Notes: generated by a model from the sequence alone, not told the origin. 64,000 nt of DNA from Novosphingobium barchaimii LL02 (GCF_001046635.1 NZ_KQ130454.1:689501-753500), one strand, 5' to 3'. Shown: positions 1-9,937, numbered from the stretch's first letter. Program-made: numbers and translations.

Positions 1-352
1 GCAGTCCATTGACGATGCCCTGGGTATCGATCTGGATCAGCCGATTCGTCTCGCGCCGAATCCGGGTACGGCCGTAGCCCTGGCCACGGCAGGTATACTG
101 CACCGTGACCTGCACGGCGCTATCCTCCACCACTACGCTGCTGCATGGCACACCGGGGTGGCGCAGCTGAATCAGGCGACGCGCATTGTCGAGGCAGATG
201 TTGTGCACGGATGCGTCCCCCCCGCGCTCCCGCAGCTCCCAGCCTCCACGATCAAGTTCGTCGAGCATGCCAAGCGACGGCTTCTGGCCATGTGCCGGAA
301 CCGCAATCGCGGCAAAGACTGCCAGCGTCAGCGCTGAAATAGCGGCTCTCAA
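1..352 (-). CDS. Small secreted protein of unknown function, DUF3617-like (3' end cut by window)
   Basis: I do not recognise a function. The reading frame opens with a TTG at 352 preceded by AAGGGA and runs off the window. The first ~20 residues form a signal peptide (RAAISALTLAVFAAIAVPAHG), so the product is exported. The mature part begins with a GGWELRERGG segment and has three spaced cysteines (in NICLDN, VPCSS and YTCRG), a layout reminiscent of the periplasmic DUF3617 family, which I recall only loosely. It lies downstream of hslO in the same direction with an 85-base gap, so it could be a late gene of the argD-argF-hslO transcript or have its own promoter. The start codon is uncertain because no ATG is available near the signal peptide. 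Confidence 0.55.
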   Translation of the reverse strand, partial: MRAAISALTLAVFAAIAVPAHGQKPSLGMLDELDRGGWELRERGGDASVHNICLDNARRLIQLRHPGVPCSSVVVEDSAVQVTVQYTCRGQGYGRTRIRRETNRLIQIDTQGIVNGL

Positions 353-437
353 TGTCGTTCCCTTGATTTCGCACCCAACCTGCCGTCATAGTATCGGTAG
401 ACCAGGCCGCGAATTCAAGCCGCGCGCCTACGGCAAC

Positions 438-1346
438 TTAAGCCGAAACGCGCAGTATCTTCGAACAGAATGCGCAATCGACCGGGATCGTCCCATCCTC
501 ATCGCGCATCTCGGCGCGCTGGTCTTCCGGGAAACTCGACAGGATCGACCGGTAATGCTCCACGCTGCAACGGCATCCCCGCTCGAGCGGCTCAAGCGGG
601 TCAACCCGTACTTCCTCTTCCTCATGGAACAGCCGCCACAGCAGTTGCTCAAGGTTGAGCACGGGATCGACCAGCTCGGCTTCCTGAACGCTGCCGGCCA
701 TGACCGAAACGTGCTCCCAGTCCCGGTAGTCTTCCTTTGCGTGAAGCCGTTCCCGGCCTTCTTCACCCTCGGGCAGGTGCTGCACCAGCAGGCCGCCTGC
801 GGTACAGCGCAGTCCATTGGAGCGGACTGCAACCCGCAGTAGGGTAGGGACCTGCTCGGACTGCGCGAAGTAGTTCTCGCAGGCATGGGCAAGCGAAGTG
901 CCCTCCAGCGGCACCACGCCCTGATAGCGTTCATTGCTGACGGCGAGGTCGAAGGTGATCGCCAGGTAGCCGGTGCCGAAGATCGCCTCGAGCGAGCAAT
1001 CCTCCTCAAGCGCACCGACCTTGTCGGGATCATGGCGCAGGTAGCCGCGAATTTCTCCGCCGCGATAGTCGCAGACCAGAAGATCCACCGCACCGCCTTC
1101 GGCCTGCGCCTGGAAGGTAAGCTGCGCGCCGTCCTCCTTGAGCAGCGAGCCCATCAGCGCGGTAAGCACCAGCGCCTCCGCCAGCACATGCTTGACCGCC
1201 TTGGGATAGTCATGCGCCGACAGCACCGTCTCCAGCACCGGACCGAGCCGCACAACGCGGCCACGGACGTGACGTGCGGGCACGGTGAAGGCCAGTACCC
1301 GGTCGAAGCCGGTGTCGTCGCGGCGTAGCAGATCGTCCTCGGTCAC
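438..1346 (-). CDS. hslO: Hsp33 family redox-regulated molecular chaperone
   Basis: Cytoplasmic holdase activated by oxidation: zinc release and disulfide formation in the C-terminal domain unlock binding of unfolding proteins. The 302-residue length fits the family. The zinc site is intact: CxC at residues 258-260 and CxxC at 291-294, 30 residues apart, as expected for Hsp33. The N-terminal domain carries the usual GxLLKxxxxLTFQ-like and GxxRGYLRH-like segments. It starts with a GTG that overlaps the argF stop (GTGA, 4 bases), so it is translationally coupled to argF. The family and the cysteine pattern are clear; the pairing with arginine genes is common in sphingomonads as far as I recall, and no functional link is implied. 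Confidence 0.95.
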   Translation of the reverse strand: MTEDDLLRRDDTGFDRVLAFTVPARHVRGRVVRLGPVLETVLSAHDYPKAVKHVLAEALVLTALMGSLLKEDGAQLTFQAQAEGGAVDLLVCDYRGGEIRGYLRHDPDKVGALEEDCSLEAIFGTGYLAITFDLAVSNERYQGVVPLEGTSLAHACENYFAQSEQVPTLLRVAVRSNGLRCTAGGLLVQHLPEGEEGRERLHAKEDYRDWEHVSVMAGSVQEAELVDPVLNLEQLLWRLFHEEEEVRVDPLEPLERGCRCSVEHYRSILSSFPEDQRAEMRDEDGTIPVDCAFCSKILRVSA

Positions 1347-2269
1347 AGCTTGCCGAGTGCCCAGAGCAGCACCGACTTCTGGGCGTGCAGGCGGTTCTCG
1401 GCCTCGTCCCAGACAGCCGACTGCGGACCGTCCATGACCTCATCGGTCACTTCCTCGTTCCGGTGTGCGGGCAGGCAGTGAAGGAACATCGCAGCGGGAT
1501 CCGCCGCTGCCATCAGAGCACTGTTGACCTGATAGGGCTGCATCGCCGCAACGTGCGCGTCGCCGCCTGCCTGGCCCATGGAAACCCAGGTGTCCGTGAC
1601 GACAACCTGCGCTCCCGCCACTGCTTGGCGTGCATCCTGCGTCAGGATCACCTCGCCGCCGGCTGCGCGTGCACGGGCGACGAAACCAGCATCCGGCTCG
1701 TAACCCGCAGGACCGCCGATGCGGATCGTGAACTTCATCAGGCCGGCCGCCTCGATCAGGGAATTGGCGACGTTGTTGCCATCGCCCAGCCACGCCAGCT
1801 GCAACCCCGGCAACGCGAAACCGCGCTCCACCACGGTCAGCAGGTCGGCCACGATCTGGCACGGGTGCGACAGATCGGTCAGGCCGTTGATCACCGGAAC
1901 CTCGGCATAATGGGCCAGTTCCTCGATCTTGGCGTGATCGTCGGTGCGAATCATGATTGCATCGACCATGCGGCTGAGCACGCGCGCGGTATCGGCGATG
2001 CTTTCACCCCGGCCGATCTGCGTGCTGCCTGCTTCCAGGATCAGCGCCGATCCGCCAAGCTGGCGCATCGCCATGTCGAACGAAACGCGCGTGCGCGTCG
2101 AGTTCTTCTCGAAGATCATCGCCAGCACATGGCCGGCCAGCGGCGCATCGGCATCGGGCCGCGCCTTGGGCCACCCATGGCGCGCAGCCTTGCGGTCTAT
2201 GGCGTCGTTGATCATAGCCGCGACTACGTCGCCGCCGGCATCCGACAGACCAAGGAAATCCTTCGCCAT
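1343..2269 (-). CDS. argF: Ornithine carbamoyltransferase
   Basis: Transfers the carbamoyl group from carbamoyl phosphate to ornithine to give citrulline, the sixth step of arginine synthesis, in the cytoplasm. The 308-residue protein has the three hallmark segments: carbamoyl-phosphate loop STRTR at 57-61, HPCQ at 135-138 and HCLPAHR at 264-270. The cysteine in HCLP and the ornithine-type loop separate it from aspartate carbamoyltransferase. The start ATG shares its A with the argD stop (TGATG), and the stop overlaps the hslO start, so argD-argF-hslO form one tightly coupled operon. Confidence 0.97.
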   Translation of the reverse strand: MAKDFLGLSDAGGDVVAAMINDAIDRKAARHGWPKARPDADAPLAGHVLAMIFEKNSTRTRVSFDMAMRQLGGSALILEAGSTQIGRGESIADTARVLSRMVDAIMIRTDDHAKIEELAHYAEVPVINGLTDLSHPCQIVADLLTVVERGFALPGLQLAWLGDGNNVANSLIEAAGLMKFTIRIGGPAGYEPDAGFVARARAAGGEVILTQDARQAVAGAQVVVTDTWVSMGQAGGDAHVAAMQPYQVNSALMAAADPAAMFLHCLPAHRNEEVTDEVMDGPQSAVWDEAENRLHAQKSVLLWALGKL

Positions 2270-3459
2270 CAGGCGGCCCCCTCCGGCTGGTAGCTGGCTG
2301 CTGCCGCCGAGAGCTTTTCCATGAATTCGTCGATGTGGCTGTCGTCGATCACCAGCGGCGGGATGATCCGCACCACATTGTCGCCCGCCGAAACGGTGAG
2401 CAACTGGTGATTGTCGCGCATGTGGGCAACGAACGGCCGCGGTTCGACCTTCATCTTGAGGCCGATGAACAGGCCGCGTCCGCGCACCAGTTCAAACAGA
2501 TCGGGATAATTGCCGATGAACTGCTCGAGCCGCGCCTTTAGCCGTTCTCCCTTGGCGCGCACGTCCGCCATGAACGTCTCTTCGGACATCACGTCGAGAA
2601 CGGCGCCGATCGCGGCCATCGCGAAGGGATTGCCGCCATACGTCGAGCCGTGCGTGCCGGCGACCATGCCGCGCGCCGCCTTTTCAGTGGCGAGGCATGC
2701 GCCGACGGGGAAGCCGCCGCCGATGCCCTTCGCGGTCGCCATGATGTCCGGGGTGATGCCGTACTGTTCATAGGCGTAAAGCGTGCCGGCGCGGCCGACG
2801 CCGCTCTGCACTTCGTCCAGCACCAGCATCAGGTCGTGTTCGTCGCACAGCGCCCGCAGGCCGCCGAGGAATTCATCAGTGGCGATGCGGATACCGCCTT
2901 CGCCCTGGATCGGTTCGACCAGGAAGCCCGCCGTATTGGGACCAATGGCTGCCTTGGCCGCCTCCAGATCGTTGAATTCGACGTACTTGAAGCCCGGCAG
3001 CAATGGCAGGAAGCCCTTGTGCATCTTTTCCTGGCTGGAGGCGCTGATGGTCGCCAGCGTCCGGCCGTGAAAGGCGTTGTTGAAAGTAATAAGTTCGAAC
3101 TTGTCCTCGTTGCCCGCCGACTGGTGATAGGCGCGCGCTGTCTTGATCGCGCATTCGACCGCTTCGGCGCCCGAATTGGTGAAGAATACAGTGTCCGCGA
3201 AGGTCAGATCGACGAGGCGCTGGGCAACAGCCTCACCCTGGGGGCTGCCGTATAGGTTGGAGACGTGCATCAGCGTCTCGGCCTGCTTCTGGATCGCGCC
3301 GATCAGGCCGGGGTGCGAATGGCCCAAGGCATTGACGGCTATGCCGCTGGCAAAGTCGAGGAAACGGCGGCCGTCCTCGCTGACGAGATGGCAATGCTCA
3401 CCGCGAACGGGGCGCACGCCGCACCGGGGGTATACGGGCATCAGCGGGGTGATCGACAT
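2269..3459 (-). CDS. argD: Acetylornithine aminotransferase
   Basis: PLP-dependent class III aminotransferase of the arginine pathway (N-acetylornithine and 2-oxoglutarate); family members often also act on succinyldiaminopimelate in lysine synthesis. Visible motifs include the [12 protein letters not shown] cofactor loop, [10 protein letters not shown] with the PLP-ring aspartate, and [11 protein letters not shown] with the Schiff-base lysine. I chose the ATG at 3459 ([14 protein letters not shown], 396 residues) because GAGGAT lies at good spacing upstream and this is the usual N-terminus; the frame is open to 3501 but the extra 14 residues are not family-like. It is the first gene of the argD-argF-hslO operon. 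Confidence 0.95.
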   Translation of the reverse strand: MSITPLMPVYPRCGVRPVRGEHCHLVSEDGRRFLDFASGIAVNALGHSHPGLIGAIQKQAETLMHVSNLYGSPQGEAVAQRLVDLTFADTVFFTNSGAEAVECAIKTARAYHQSAGNEDKFELITFNNAFHGRTLATISASSQEKMHKGFLPLLPGFKYVEFNDLEAAKAAIGPNTAGFLVEPIQGEGGIRIATDEFLGGLRALCDEHDLMLVLDEVQSGVGRAGTLYAYEQYGITPDIMATAKGIGGGFPVGACLATEKAARGMVAGTHGSTYGGNPFAMAAIGAVLDVMSEETFMADVRAKGERLKARLEQFIGNYPDLFELVRGRGLFIGLKMKVEPRPFVAHMRDNHQLLTVSAGDNVVRIIPPLVIDDSHIDEFMEKLSAAAASYQPEGAA

Positions 3460-3505
3460 GTCGGTTATCCTCGAAACAAATTCATCACGTGGAGATCGCA
3501 AACGA

Positions 3506-3535
3506 CAAATGGCGGCCCTACCGGGCCGCCATTTG
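3506..3535 (-). terminator. Hairpin, probable terminator of the cold-shock gene
   Basis: A perfect 13-bp stem (CAAATGGCGGCCC and its complement) with a 4-base loop lies about 60 bases downstream of the cold-shock gene stop and just upstream of argD. On the minus strand it is followed only by a broken T-run (TTTGTCGTTTG), so it is a plausible but not ideal intrinsic terminator. Confidence 0.6.
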
Positions 3536-3593
3536 CGCGCATTTAGACGTTTGCAGTCGCCCGGTCAAACGACCGGGGGAAGTGCTGTCGGGG

Positions 3594-4247
3594 TCAGGCC
3601 TGGAGCGCCGTCAGGTTGACCGCCGAGTACTTGCCTCGTCGATCCACCTCGATGTCGAACTCAACCCGGTCACCTTCGTTCAGGCCGGACATGCCCGAGC
3701 GTTCCACCGCACTGATGTGCACGAACGCATCCGGCTGGCCGTCATCACGCGTGATGAAGCCGAAGCCCTTCATGGAATTGAAGAATTTGACCGTGCCGGT
3801 CGCCTTCTCGCCCGTCAGCTGGCGCTGCGGTGCTTCCGGCTCGCGCTTGGCAACGGCGATCACGTCACCCACGACCGAAAGGTCCGTGGCCGAGATCTTG
3901 CCGCCGCGATCGACAAGCTGGAATTCAAGCTGCTGGCCTTCCGCAAGGCCTTCGAGGCCTGCACGTTCGACCGAGCTGATGTGAACGAACACATCGTCGC
4001 CGCCTTCATCGCGCTGGATGAAGCCGAAGCCCTTTGCCGCGTTGAAGAACTTAACGACGCCGCGACCCTGGCCGACAACCTGGGCAGGCATTCCGCCGCC
4101 ACCGCCACCGCCGCCGCCGAAGCGATCACCGCCTCCGCCGCCGCCGCCGAAACGATCCTGTCCGGCAAAGAACGGGTCGAACTCGTCCTCGCCAAACCGA
4201 TCCCGCTTGTCGCGTCCCCTTCCGCGACGACCTCTGTCAAAACCCAT
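3594..4247 (-). CDS. Tandem cold-shock-domain protein with arginine/glycine-rich N-terminus
   Basis: Likely single-stranded RNA/DNA-binding protein (RNA chaperone or regulator). From the ATG at 4247 it has 217 residues: a basic start ([16 protein letters not shown]), a glycine-rich linker with two DRFGGGG repeats at about 31-52, then two cold-shock domains at about 62-127 and 149-214. Both keep the RNP1-type KGFGFI and RNP2-type VFVHIS/AFVHIS signatures. The frame stays open to 4379, but those 44 residues look non-coding; a leader of that length would suit a cold-regulated 5' UTR. No strong ribosome-binding site precedes 4247, so the start is moderately sure. Two-domain CSD proteins are common in alphaproteobacteria; the Gly/Arg-rich head resembles RGG boxes of RNA-binding proteins, which is my inference. 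Confidence 0.85.
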   Translation of the reverse strand: MGFDRGRRGRGRDKRDRFGEDEFDPFFAGQDRFGGGGGGGDRFGGGGGGGGGMPAQVVGQGRGVVKFFNAAKGFGFIQRDEGGDDVFVHISSVERAGLEGLAEGQQLEFQLVDRGGKISATDLSVVGDVIAVAKREPEAPQRQLTGEKATGTVKFFNSMKGFGFITRDDGQPDAFVHISAVERSGMSGLNEGDRVEFDIEVDRRGKYSAVNLTALQA

Positions 4248-4543
4248 GTCTACGAACGTACCTTCGCTGCGCCCCATAAGCATTCGCCCGGACGCGTGGA
4301 CGTAGCACGCCGGACGCCAGGCAAAGAACTGAGCAAGGCCCAGCGCTTTCCTGCGATCACGGCTCTTACACGAGTCCAAAGTCGATTGCGAACGGAAATG
4401 CGCCGCGTTTTAGGCCCACAACGGTGAAACATTCGATTTCTAGCGGTGAATTGGCTTGCCTGTTCTGTCCGAAGCGGCTTGATGGCCGCAAGCCCGATGC
4501 CTTGCCTTCGGCCCTGAAAATCGATTCCTAGAGAGTGTGCGCC

Positions 4544-4969
4544 ATGTTCCGCCAGATCACCGACACCGTCTTCGCCAGCCCGCAGATCGGCACCGATGCC
4601 ATCGAAGAGGCCAAAGCGCTCGGAATCGTCCGGATTATCAATAACCGCCCCGAAGGCGAAAGCGACGATCAGACGCCCGGCGGCGACATCGAGACCGCAG
4701 CCCGCGCGGCCGGAATCGATTACGTCGCGATTCCCGTGACTCACGCCGGTTTCAGCCAGGCACAGGTCGATGCGATGGCAACGGCGCTTGACGCCGAGGG
4801 GGCTGTGCTCGCCTATTGCCGGTCAGGCACCCGGTCTACGCTGCTGTGGGCGCTTGCCCGCGCAAAGGCCGGTGACAGCCCTGCCGTGATCGCCTCGAAA
4901 GCCAACGCGGCCGGCTATGACGTTTCACCGATTCGCGAGTTGATCGACATGCTCGCCGCCCGCGGCTGA
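4544..4969 (+). CDS. Beta-lactamase-hydrolase-like phosphatase family protein (TIGR01244/DUF442)
   Basis: Small protein of 141 residues with a dual-specificity-phosphatase-like fold. The N-terminus (MFRQITDTVFASPQIG) and the active loop YCRSGTRST match the TIGR01244/DUF442 family, in which CxxGxRS is the cysteine-phosphatase P-loop; in related fusions it sits next to a persulfide dioxygenase and affects sulfide handling. Here it stands alone, so no sulfur role can be claimed from context. The start is the ATG at 4544 with GAGAG at 4531-4535; an in-frame GTG at 4535 is possible. It is divergent from the cold-shock gene and convergent with the PII gene. Confidence 0.8.
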   Translation: MFRQITDTVFASPQIGTDAIEEAKALGIVRIINNRPEGESDDQTPGGDIETAARAAGIDYVAIPVTHAGFSQAQVDAMATALDAEGAVLAYCRSGTRSTLLWALARAKAGDSPAVIASKANAAGYDVSPIRELIDMLAARG

Positions 4970-4989
4970 ACAATCCGGGCGGCGATGCG

Positions 4990-5328
4990 TCACAGCGCGT
5001 CGTCGCCCTGCTCGCCGGTGCGGATACGTACCGCCTGCGCCAGTTCGAATACGAAGATCTTGCCGTCACCGATCTCGTCGTTGTTGGCGTGCTGACGGAT
5101 GATCTCGGCCACCTTTTCCGCGAGCGAATCAGGCACAGCGACCTCCAGGCGTATCTTGGGCAACATGCTCGATGCATATTCGGCGCCGCGATAGACTTCG
5201 GTCTGGCCCTTCTGCCGACCGCAGCCGCTTACTTCCGAAACCGTGACGCCGGAAACTCCGGCCGCGCTCAGCGCTTCCTTCACCTCGGTGAACTTGAACG
5301 GTTTGATGATGGCCGTGACGTACTTCAT
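4990..5328 (-). CDS. P-II family nitrogen regulator (copy 1)
   Basis: Trimeric signal protein that reads ATP/ADP and 2-oxoglutarate and reports nitrogen status to glutamine synthetase adenylylation, NtrB or AmtB. The 112-residue chain begins MKYVTAIIKPFK; the T-loop holds [15 protein letters not shown] with the uridylylatable Tyr51, and the C-terminal signature GDGKIFVFEL is intact. It lies downstream of amtB on the same strand but behind a strong terminator (5427-5457), so it is probably transcribed separately. It differs clearly from the second copy at 6870-7208, for example CGRQ in place of FGRQ, so the two are paralogues, not a recent duplication. Which is GlnB and which GlnK cannot be settled from sequence alone; position suggests this one is more GlnB-like. 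Confidence 0.93.
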   Translation of the reverse strand: MKYVTAIIKPFKFTEVKEALSAAGVSGVTVSEVSGCGRQKGQTEVYRGAEYASSMLPKIRLEVAVPDSLAEKVAEIIRQHANNDEIGDGKIFVFELAQAVRIRTGEQGDDAL

Positions 5329-5426
5329 GCGCCCCCCGCTTCCCGAACCTGCTGAACCGAAACCCAGCCTTTCACAAGCGCGGGACCGCGACAAAGGTTT
5401 TCGAAAAAAACCCGCGCTGCGCGGAC

Positions 5427-5460
5427 AAAAAAAGGGCCGGAGCGGCTGGCTCCGGCCTTT
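5427..5460 (-). terminator. Rho-independent terminator of the glnK-amtB operon
   Basis: A 9-bp GC-rich stem (GGCCGGAGC / GCTCCGGCC, 5435-5443 and 5449-5457) with a 5-base loop is followed on the minus strand by seven T residues (5427-5433). It lies about 100 bases after the amtB stop and before the downstream PII gene. Confidence 0.85.
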
Positions 5461-5557
5461 ATGAAGTTTGTGTTCGCAGGAGGAACATCGGTTGGCGACG
5501 ACGGGTGGGAGGAGAGGAGGAAGTACCCGCCGCCGCCAAACTGTAGAAAACGTGAAC

Positions 5558-6859
5558 TTAGTTGTAGGCGCGCTCGCCGTGCTCACCGATGTCGAGGCCG
5601 TCGGCTTCGACTTCGGGAGTGACGCGCAGGCCGGTGATTGCCTTGGCGATGAAGATCGCGATCACGGTGCCGATCGTCGCGATGACGACGGTGGCAAGGA
5701 CCGCTTCGATCTGGATCACCAACTGCGAGCCCATCGCGAAGTCCGCCTTGCCGGGGCCGCCCAGGCTGGGAGCATAGACGATGCCGGTGCCGATTGCGCC
5801 GACGATACCGCCGATGCCGTGGACACCGAAAGCGTCGAGTGCATCGTCATAGCCGAGCATCGGCTTGAGCTTGCTGACCGCGAAGAAGCAGATGAGCGAG
5901 GCGACGCCGCCCAGAACGATCGCACCGAACGGACCGGAGTTGCCGGCAGCCGGAGTTACCGCAACGAGACCGGCAACGACACCCGAGCAGAAGCCCAGGG
6001 CCGACCCCTTGTGACCGGCCAGACGCTCAGCGAGCATCCAGAACAGACCAGCCGAAGCAGTTGCGACGAAAGTGTTGATCATGGCGAGCGAGGCAGCGCC
6101 GTTGGCCGAAAGAGCCGAACCGGCGTTGAAGCCGAACCAGCCCACCCACAGCAGGCCGGTGCCGACCATGGTCAGCGTCAGCGAGTGCGGCGGCATCGGC
6201 TCGGCCGGGAAGCCCTTGCGCTTGCCGAGGATGATCGCGGCAACCAGTGCCGAAACGCCCGCATTGATGTGGACAACGGTGCCGCCCGCATAATCGAGAG
6301 CGCCCAGACCGAAGAAGTAGCCGGTCGGAGCCCAGACCATGTGCGCGATCGGGAAGTAGACGATCGTCAGCCAGACGACCGCGAAGACCATGACTGCCGA
6401 GAACTTGATACGCTCAACCGTCGAGCCCAGCACCAGCGCGACGGTGATCGCCGCAAAGGTCATCTGGAAGCAGACGAAAACGTATTCGGGGATGGTGCCC
6501 GAAACCGAATCGGGTGTGACGCCTGCAAGGAACGCCTTGCCGAAGCCGGCGACGAACGCATTGCCGCCCTCACCGAAGGCCATCGAATAGCCGTACATCA
6601 CCCAGATGAGCATGGCGAGCGCCGCTGCGGCGCCGATCTGCGTCATCGTCGAGAGCATGTTCTTCGAGCGGGTAAGACCGCCGTAGAACAGCGCGAGGCC
6701 GGGCAGGATCATAAGGAAGACAAGGACGGTCGACGTCATCATCCAGGCGGTATCGCCCTTGTCGACGGTCGGAACGGCGTCCTGCGCGAAAGCGGTGGTC
6801 GAGACGGCGAGGGATGCGACTGTCGCACCCAGGCCGCCGAAAATCTTGCGGTTCATCAT
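5558..6859 (-). CDS. amtB: Ammonium transporter
   Basis: Inner-membrane trimeric ammonium/ammonia channel of the Amt/Rh family, 433 residues. It starts with a cleavable-looking signal sequence ending AFAQDAVP, followed by multiple hydrophobic helices (11 expected). Family landmarks are visible: AWMMTSTVLVFLM and FYGGLTRSKN near the start, a VHINAGVSALVAA segment with the pore histidine, and a VHGIGG segment late in the chain. It lies 10 bases downstream of a PII gene (6870-7208), the classic glnK-amtB pair in which uridylylation-free GlnK plugs the channel. A sigma-54-type promoter precedes the pair and a strong terminator follows it, so nitrogen limitation probably controls both. Confidence 0.96.
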   Translation of the reverse strand: MMNRKIFGGLGATVASLAVSTTAFAQDAVPTVDKGDTAWMMTSTVLVFLMILPGLALFYGGLTRSKNMLSTMTQIGAAAALAMLIWVMYGYSMAFGEGGNAFVAGFGKAFLAGVTPDSVSGTIPEYVFVCFQMTFAAITVALVLGSTVERIKFSAVMVFAVVWLTIVYFPIAHMVWAPTGYFFGLGALDYAGGTVVHINAGVSALVAAIILGKRKGFPAEPMPPHSLTLTMVGTGLLWVGWFGFNAGSALSANGAASLAMINTFVATASAGLFWMLAERLAGHKGSALGFCSGVVAGLVAVTPAAGNSGPFGAIVLGGVASLICFFAVSKLKPMLGYDDALDAFGVHGIGGIVGAIGTGIVYAPSLGGPGKADFAMGSQLVIQIEAVLATVVIATIGTVIAIFIAKAITGLRVTPEVEADGLDIGEHGERAYN

Positions 6860-6869
6860 GGAAATCCCC

Positions 6870-7370
<501 letters not shown>

Positions 7371-8075
7371 CTAAATTTTAGGCATGTTTAGAGACGCAAC
7401 GACCGGCAGATGGTCCGACCCTACTGCCGACAACGGACTGTGATGGACCTGGGTTTCCAGGACTTCCCACTCCTTGGACACAATAATCCGGTCGAGCAGC
7501 GCCATCGGCCGGCGTGAGGGGAAACTTCGGCCCGGCGCCAGCACGCGCCAGCTTTCGTCGAATTCGCGCAGACAGCCACCGCGCTGCGCCCATTCGTTGA
7601 GATCGCCCATCATCACCGTCGGCACATGCTCACCGCATCCGGTGCAGTGCGACAGCACGCTGCGCACCTGATGCCGGCGGCGCAGGCCTGAAAGGTCGAG
7701 GTGCATGCCGACCACCCGGATCCGCCGCCCCTCGATACGAAGATCGGCGCGGATTGCGCCGCGCGGCTCCAGTACCGGCAGCGGCACCGGCGCGGCCTCG
7801 ATAAGCTCGATCCCTTTGCGGACCAGCAGGGCATTGCCGTGCCAGCCAAGGCTGTCCGGCTTCATCGAGAGGGGCACGGGCACGTAGTGGGTGCCGGCAT
7901 GAATGGCATCGAGCGGCAGCACCGCCATGCGCCGACCGTAACGGCGATCGACTTCCTGCAAGGCGACCACGTCGGCATCGATCTCGCGCAGCACCGTCAG
8001 GATGCGCTCGGGATCGCGCCGCCGGTCGAGCCCGACGGCCTTGTGAATGTTGTAGCTGGCGAACTTGATCTGCAA
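7371..8075 (-). CDS. Endonuclease/exonuclease/phosphatase (EEP) family protein
   Basis: Predicted metal-dependent phosphodiester hydrolase of 234 residues. The fold's landmarks are present: ASYNIHKAVG at the start, VALQEVD with the metal-binding glutamate, VVGMHLDL with the catalytic histidine region, MMGDLNEW with Asp/Asn, and GSDHLPVVA at the C-terminus. There is no signal peptide or membrane segment, so it is probably cytoplasmic. Members act on DNA, phosphoinositides or nucleotides, and the sequence does not tell which. The gene stands alone between the glnK promoter region and prfC. Confidence 0.88.
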   Translation of the reverse strand: MQIKFASYNIHKAVGLDRRRDPERILTVLREIDADVVALQEVDRRYGRRMAVLPLDAIHAGTHYVPVPLSMKPDSLGWHGNALLVRKGIELIEAAPVPLPVLEPRGAIRADLRIEGRRIRVVGMHLDLSGLRRRHQVRSVLSHCTGCGEHVPTVMMGDLNEWAQRGGCLREFDESWRVLAPGRSFPSRRPMALLDRIIVSKEWEVLETQVHHSPLSAVGSDHLPVVASLNMPKI

Positions 8076-8157
8076 TCGCTGGGTATCCCGTTGGATGGAT
8101 AGCCTAGCAATCCACCAGCGTCCTGTCAGGTTCCCCTCATGGCCGCTCAGGCGCCGT

Positions 8158-9696
8158 TCAGCGCTCCTTGGTGGCGCTGAACGCCAGGTCGGGATTGCGC
8201 TCCTGCTGGTAGTTCACATCCCAGGCAGACCGGGCCATGAATACCGGATCGCCGTCGCGGTCCTTTGCCAGGTTCATCTTGTTGATGTCGGCGAAATCGC
8301 GCAGCGCCTTGTCGTCGCCCTTGAGCCAGCGCGCGGTGTCGAACGGCGAGGGCTCCAGCATGGCTTCGACCTTGTATTCGGCCTCAAGCCGCGAAATCAG
8401 CACGTCGAGCTGGAGCTGGCCGACAACGCCGACGATCCACTGCGAGCCGAGTTCCGGGTAGAACACCTGGATCACGCCCTCTTCCGAAAGATCGTCCAGC
8501 GCCTTGCGAAGCTGCTTGGTCTTGGTCGGGTCCTTGAGCTGGACGCGGCGCAGGATTTCCGGCGCGAAGTTGGGCAGGCCGGTGAAGCGCACGTCGTTGC
8601 GCTCCGACAGGGTATCGCCCACGCGCAGGGTGCCGTGGTTGGGAATGCCGATGATGTCACCTGGCTCGGCGCTATCGGCAAGTTCGCGGTCCTGCGCGAA
8701 GAACAGGATCGGCGAGTGCACCGCGATCGGCTTGCCCAGCCCCGACGGCGTCAGCTTCATGCCGCGCTTGAAGGTGCCCGAAACCAGCCGCATGAAGGCG
8801 ATGCGGTCGCGGTGCATCGGATCCATGTTGGCCTGCACCTTGAAGATGAAGCCGGTGACCTCCTTGTTTTCCGGCTCGATCGTGCCCTGCTCGGACGGCT
8901 GCGGACGCGGCGGCGGCGCGAGGTTAGCGATGGCCTCGATCAACTCGGTGACGCCGAAATTCTTGAGCGCCGAGCCGAAGTAGACCGGCGTCAGGTCGCC
9001 GCCGCGATAGGCGTCGAGGTCGAACTCGGGATAGCCAGCCATTGCCAGTTCCAGTTCCTCGGCCACCTCGGCGGGGAGCGCTGCGCCTTCATCGACGGTC
9101 CCGAGAAACTCCTTCCTCGGGCCCTCGGGACGGCTGATGCGGCCCGATGCGATGTCGAGAATGCCTTCGAACACACCGCCCATGCCCACCGGCCAGGACA
9201 TCGGGCAAACGTCGAGCGCCAGCATGTCGGCCACTTCGTCCATCAGGTCGAAGCAGGCCCGGCCCTCGCGGTCCACCTTGTTGATGAAGGTGATGATCGG
9301 CAGCGAACGAAGGCGGCACACCTCGAACAGCTTGCGCGTCTGCGGCTCGATGCCCTTCGCGGCATCGATCACCATGATCGCCGAATCGACCGCCGTCAGC
9401 GTGCGGTAGGTATCTTCCGAGAAGTCCTCGTGGCCCGGCGTATCGAGCAGGTTGAACGTGATCGTGTTTCCGTCCGCATCGGTCCGCTCGAACGTCATGA
9501 CCGAGCTGGTCACGGAAATGCCGCGCTGCTGCTCGATCTTCATCCAGTCCGACCGCGCACGCCGCGCAGCACCGCGCGCCTTGACCTGTCCGGCAAGGTG
9601 GATGGCGCCGCCTTGCAGCAGCAGCTTCTCGGTCAGCGTGGTCTTGCCGGCGTCCGGGTGGGAGATGATCGCGAAAGTGCGGCGGGAGTTCGTCAT
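8158..9696 (-). CDS. prfC: Peptide chain release factor 3
   Basis: Translational GTPase that removes RF1/RF2 from the ribosome after peptide release. In 512 residues it shows the P-loop HPDAGKTT at 13-20, QQRGISVTSSV as switch I, DTPGH at 85-89 and NKVD at 139-142. The RGISV (not RGITI) switch sequence and the DWMKIEQQRG segment separate RF3 from EF-G, and the length agrees. The gene has its own transcript: it is divergent from the helicase gene and is followed at 82 bases by the EEP gene on the same strand. Confidence 0.96.
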   Translation of the reverse strand: MTNSRRTFAIISHPDAGKTTLTEKLLLQGGAIHLAGQVKARGAARRARSDWMKIEQQRGISVTSSVMTFERTDADGNTITFNLLDTPGHEDFSEDTYRTLTAVDSAIMVIDAAKGIEPQTRKLFEVCRLRSLPIITFINKVDREGRACFDLMDEVADMLALDVCPMSWPVGMGGVFEGILDIASGRISRPEGPRKEFLGTVDEGAALPAEVAEELELAMAGYPEFDLDAYRGGDLTPVYFGSALKNFGVTELIEAIANLAPPPRPQPSEQGTIEPENKEVTGFIFKVQANMDPMHRDRIAFMRLVSGTFKRGMKLTPSGLGKPIAVHSPILFFAQDRELADSAEPGDIIGIPNHGTLRVGDTLSERNDVRFTGLPNFAPEILRRVQLKDPTKTKQLRKALDDLSEEGVIQVFYPELGSQWIVGVVGQLQLDVLISRLEAEYKVEAMLEPSPFDTARWLKGDDKALRDFADINKMNLAKDRDGDPVFMARSAWDVNYQQERNPDLAFSATKER

Positions 9697-9760
9697 CGCC
9701 GCGCTTTAGTTGGGCGCGGGGCGGGTAGCAACAGGGGAAGATGAAGGGGAAGGCCCGGAT

Positions 9761-9799
9761 GAAGACCTGGGACCATCGCCCCAGACCCCTTTGATGTCG
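9761..9799 (+). repeat. REP-like repeat, left arm
   Basis: This ~39-base segment contains CATCGCCCCAGACCCCTTTG. It matches the reverse complement of 9898-9937 at most positions (blocks GAAGAC, CCATCG, CCAGACCC, TGTCG). Shorter relatives lie at 12524-12545 and 29122-29159, which marks a dispersed intergenic repeat family and not a chance palindrome. Confidence 0.7.
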
Positions 9800-9897
9800 T
9801 CGCGGCGCGCGCAGCATCCCAAAGCACTCCCTGCGCCGCGGGCTATTATGTCTCCCGCCTCTAACGTGAGCGCAAAACGAAGCTTCACGCATGACCT

Positions 9898-9937
9898 CGA
9901 CATTAAATGGGTCTGGCGCGATGGCCCCAGAGTCTTC
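9898..9937 (-). repeat. REP-like repeat, right arm (inverted copy)
   Basis: This segment, containing GGGTCTGGCGCGATGGCCCC, is the inverted partner of 9761-9799 with about 98 bases between the arms. Transcripts through the region could fold into a long hairpin. Its end (TCTTCCCTTCAAAC) is shared with the copy at 29122-29159. Confidence 0.7.

Noticed and set aside
5329-5426. A second sigma-54 promoter before the downstream PII gene
   Set aside because: No TGGCAC-N5-TTGCA-like spacing was found in the short upstream region.
8065-9744. A 559-codon open frame opposite prfC
   Set aside because: Antisense of the RF3 gene; its composition is typical of shadow frames.
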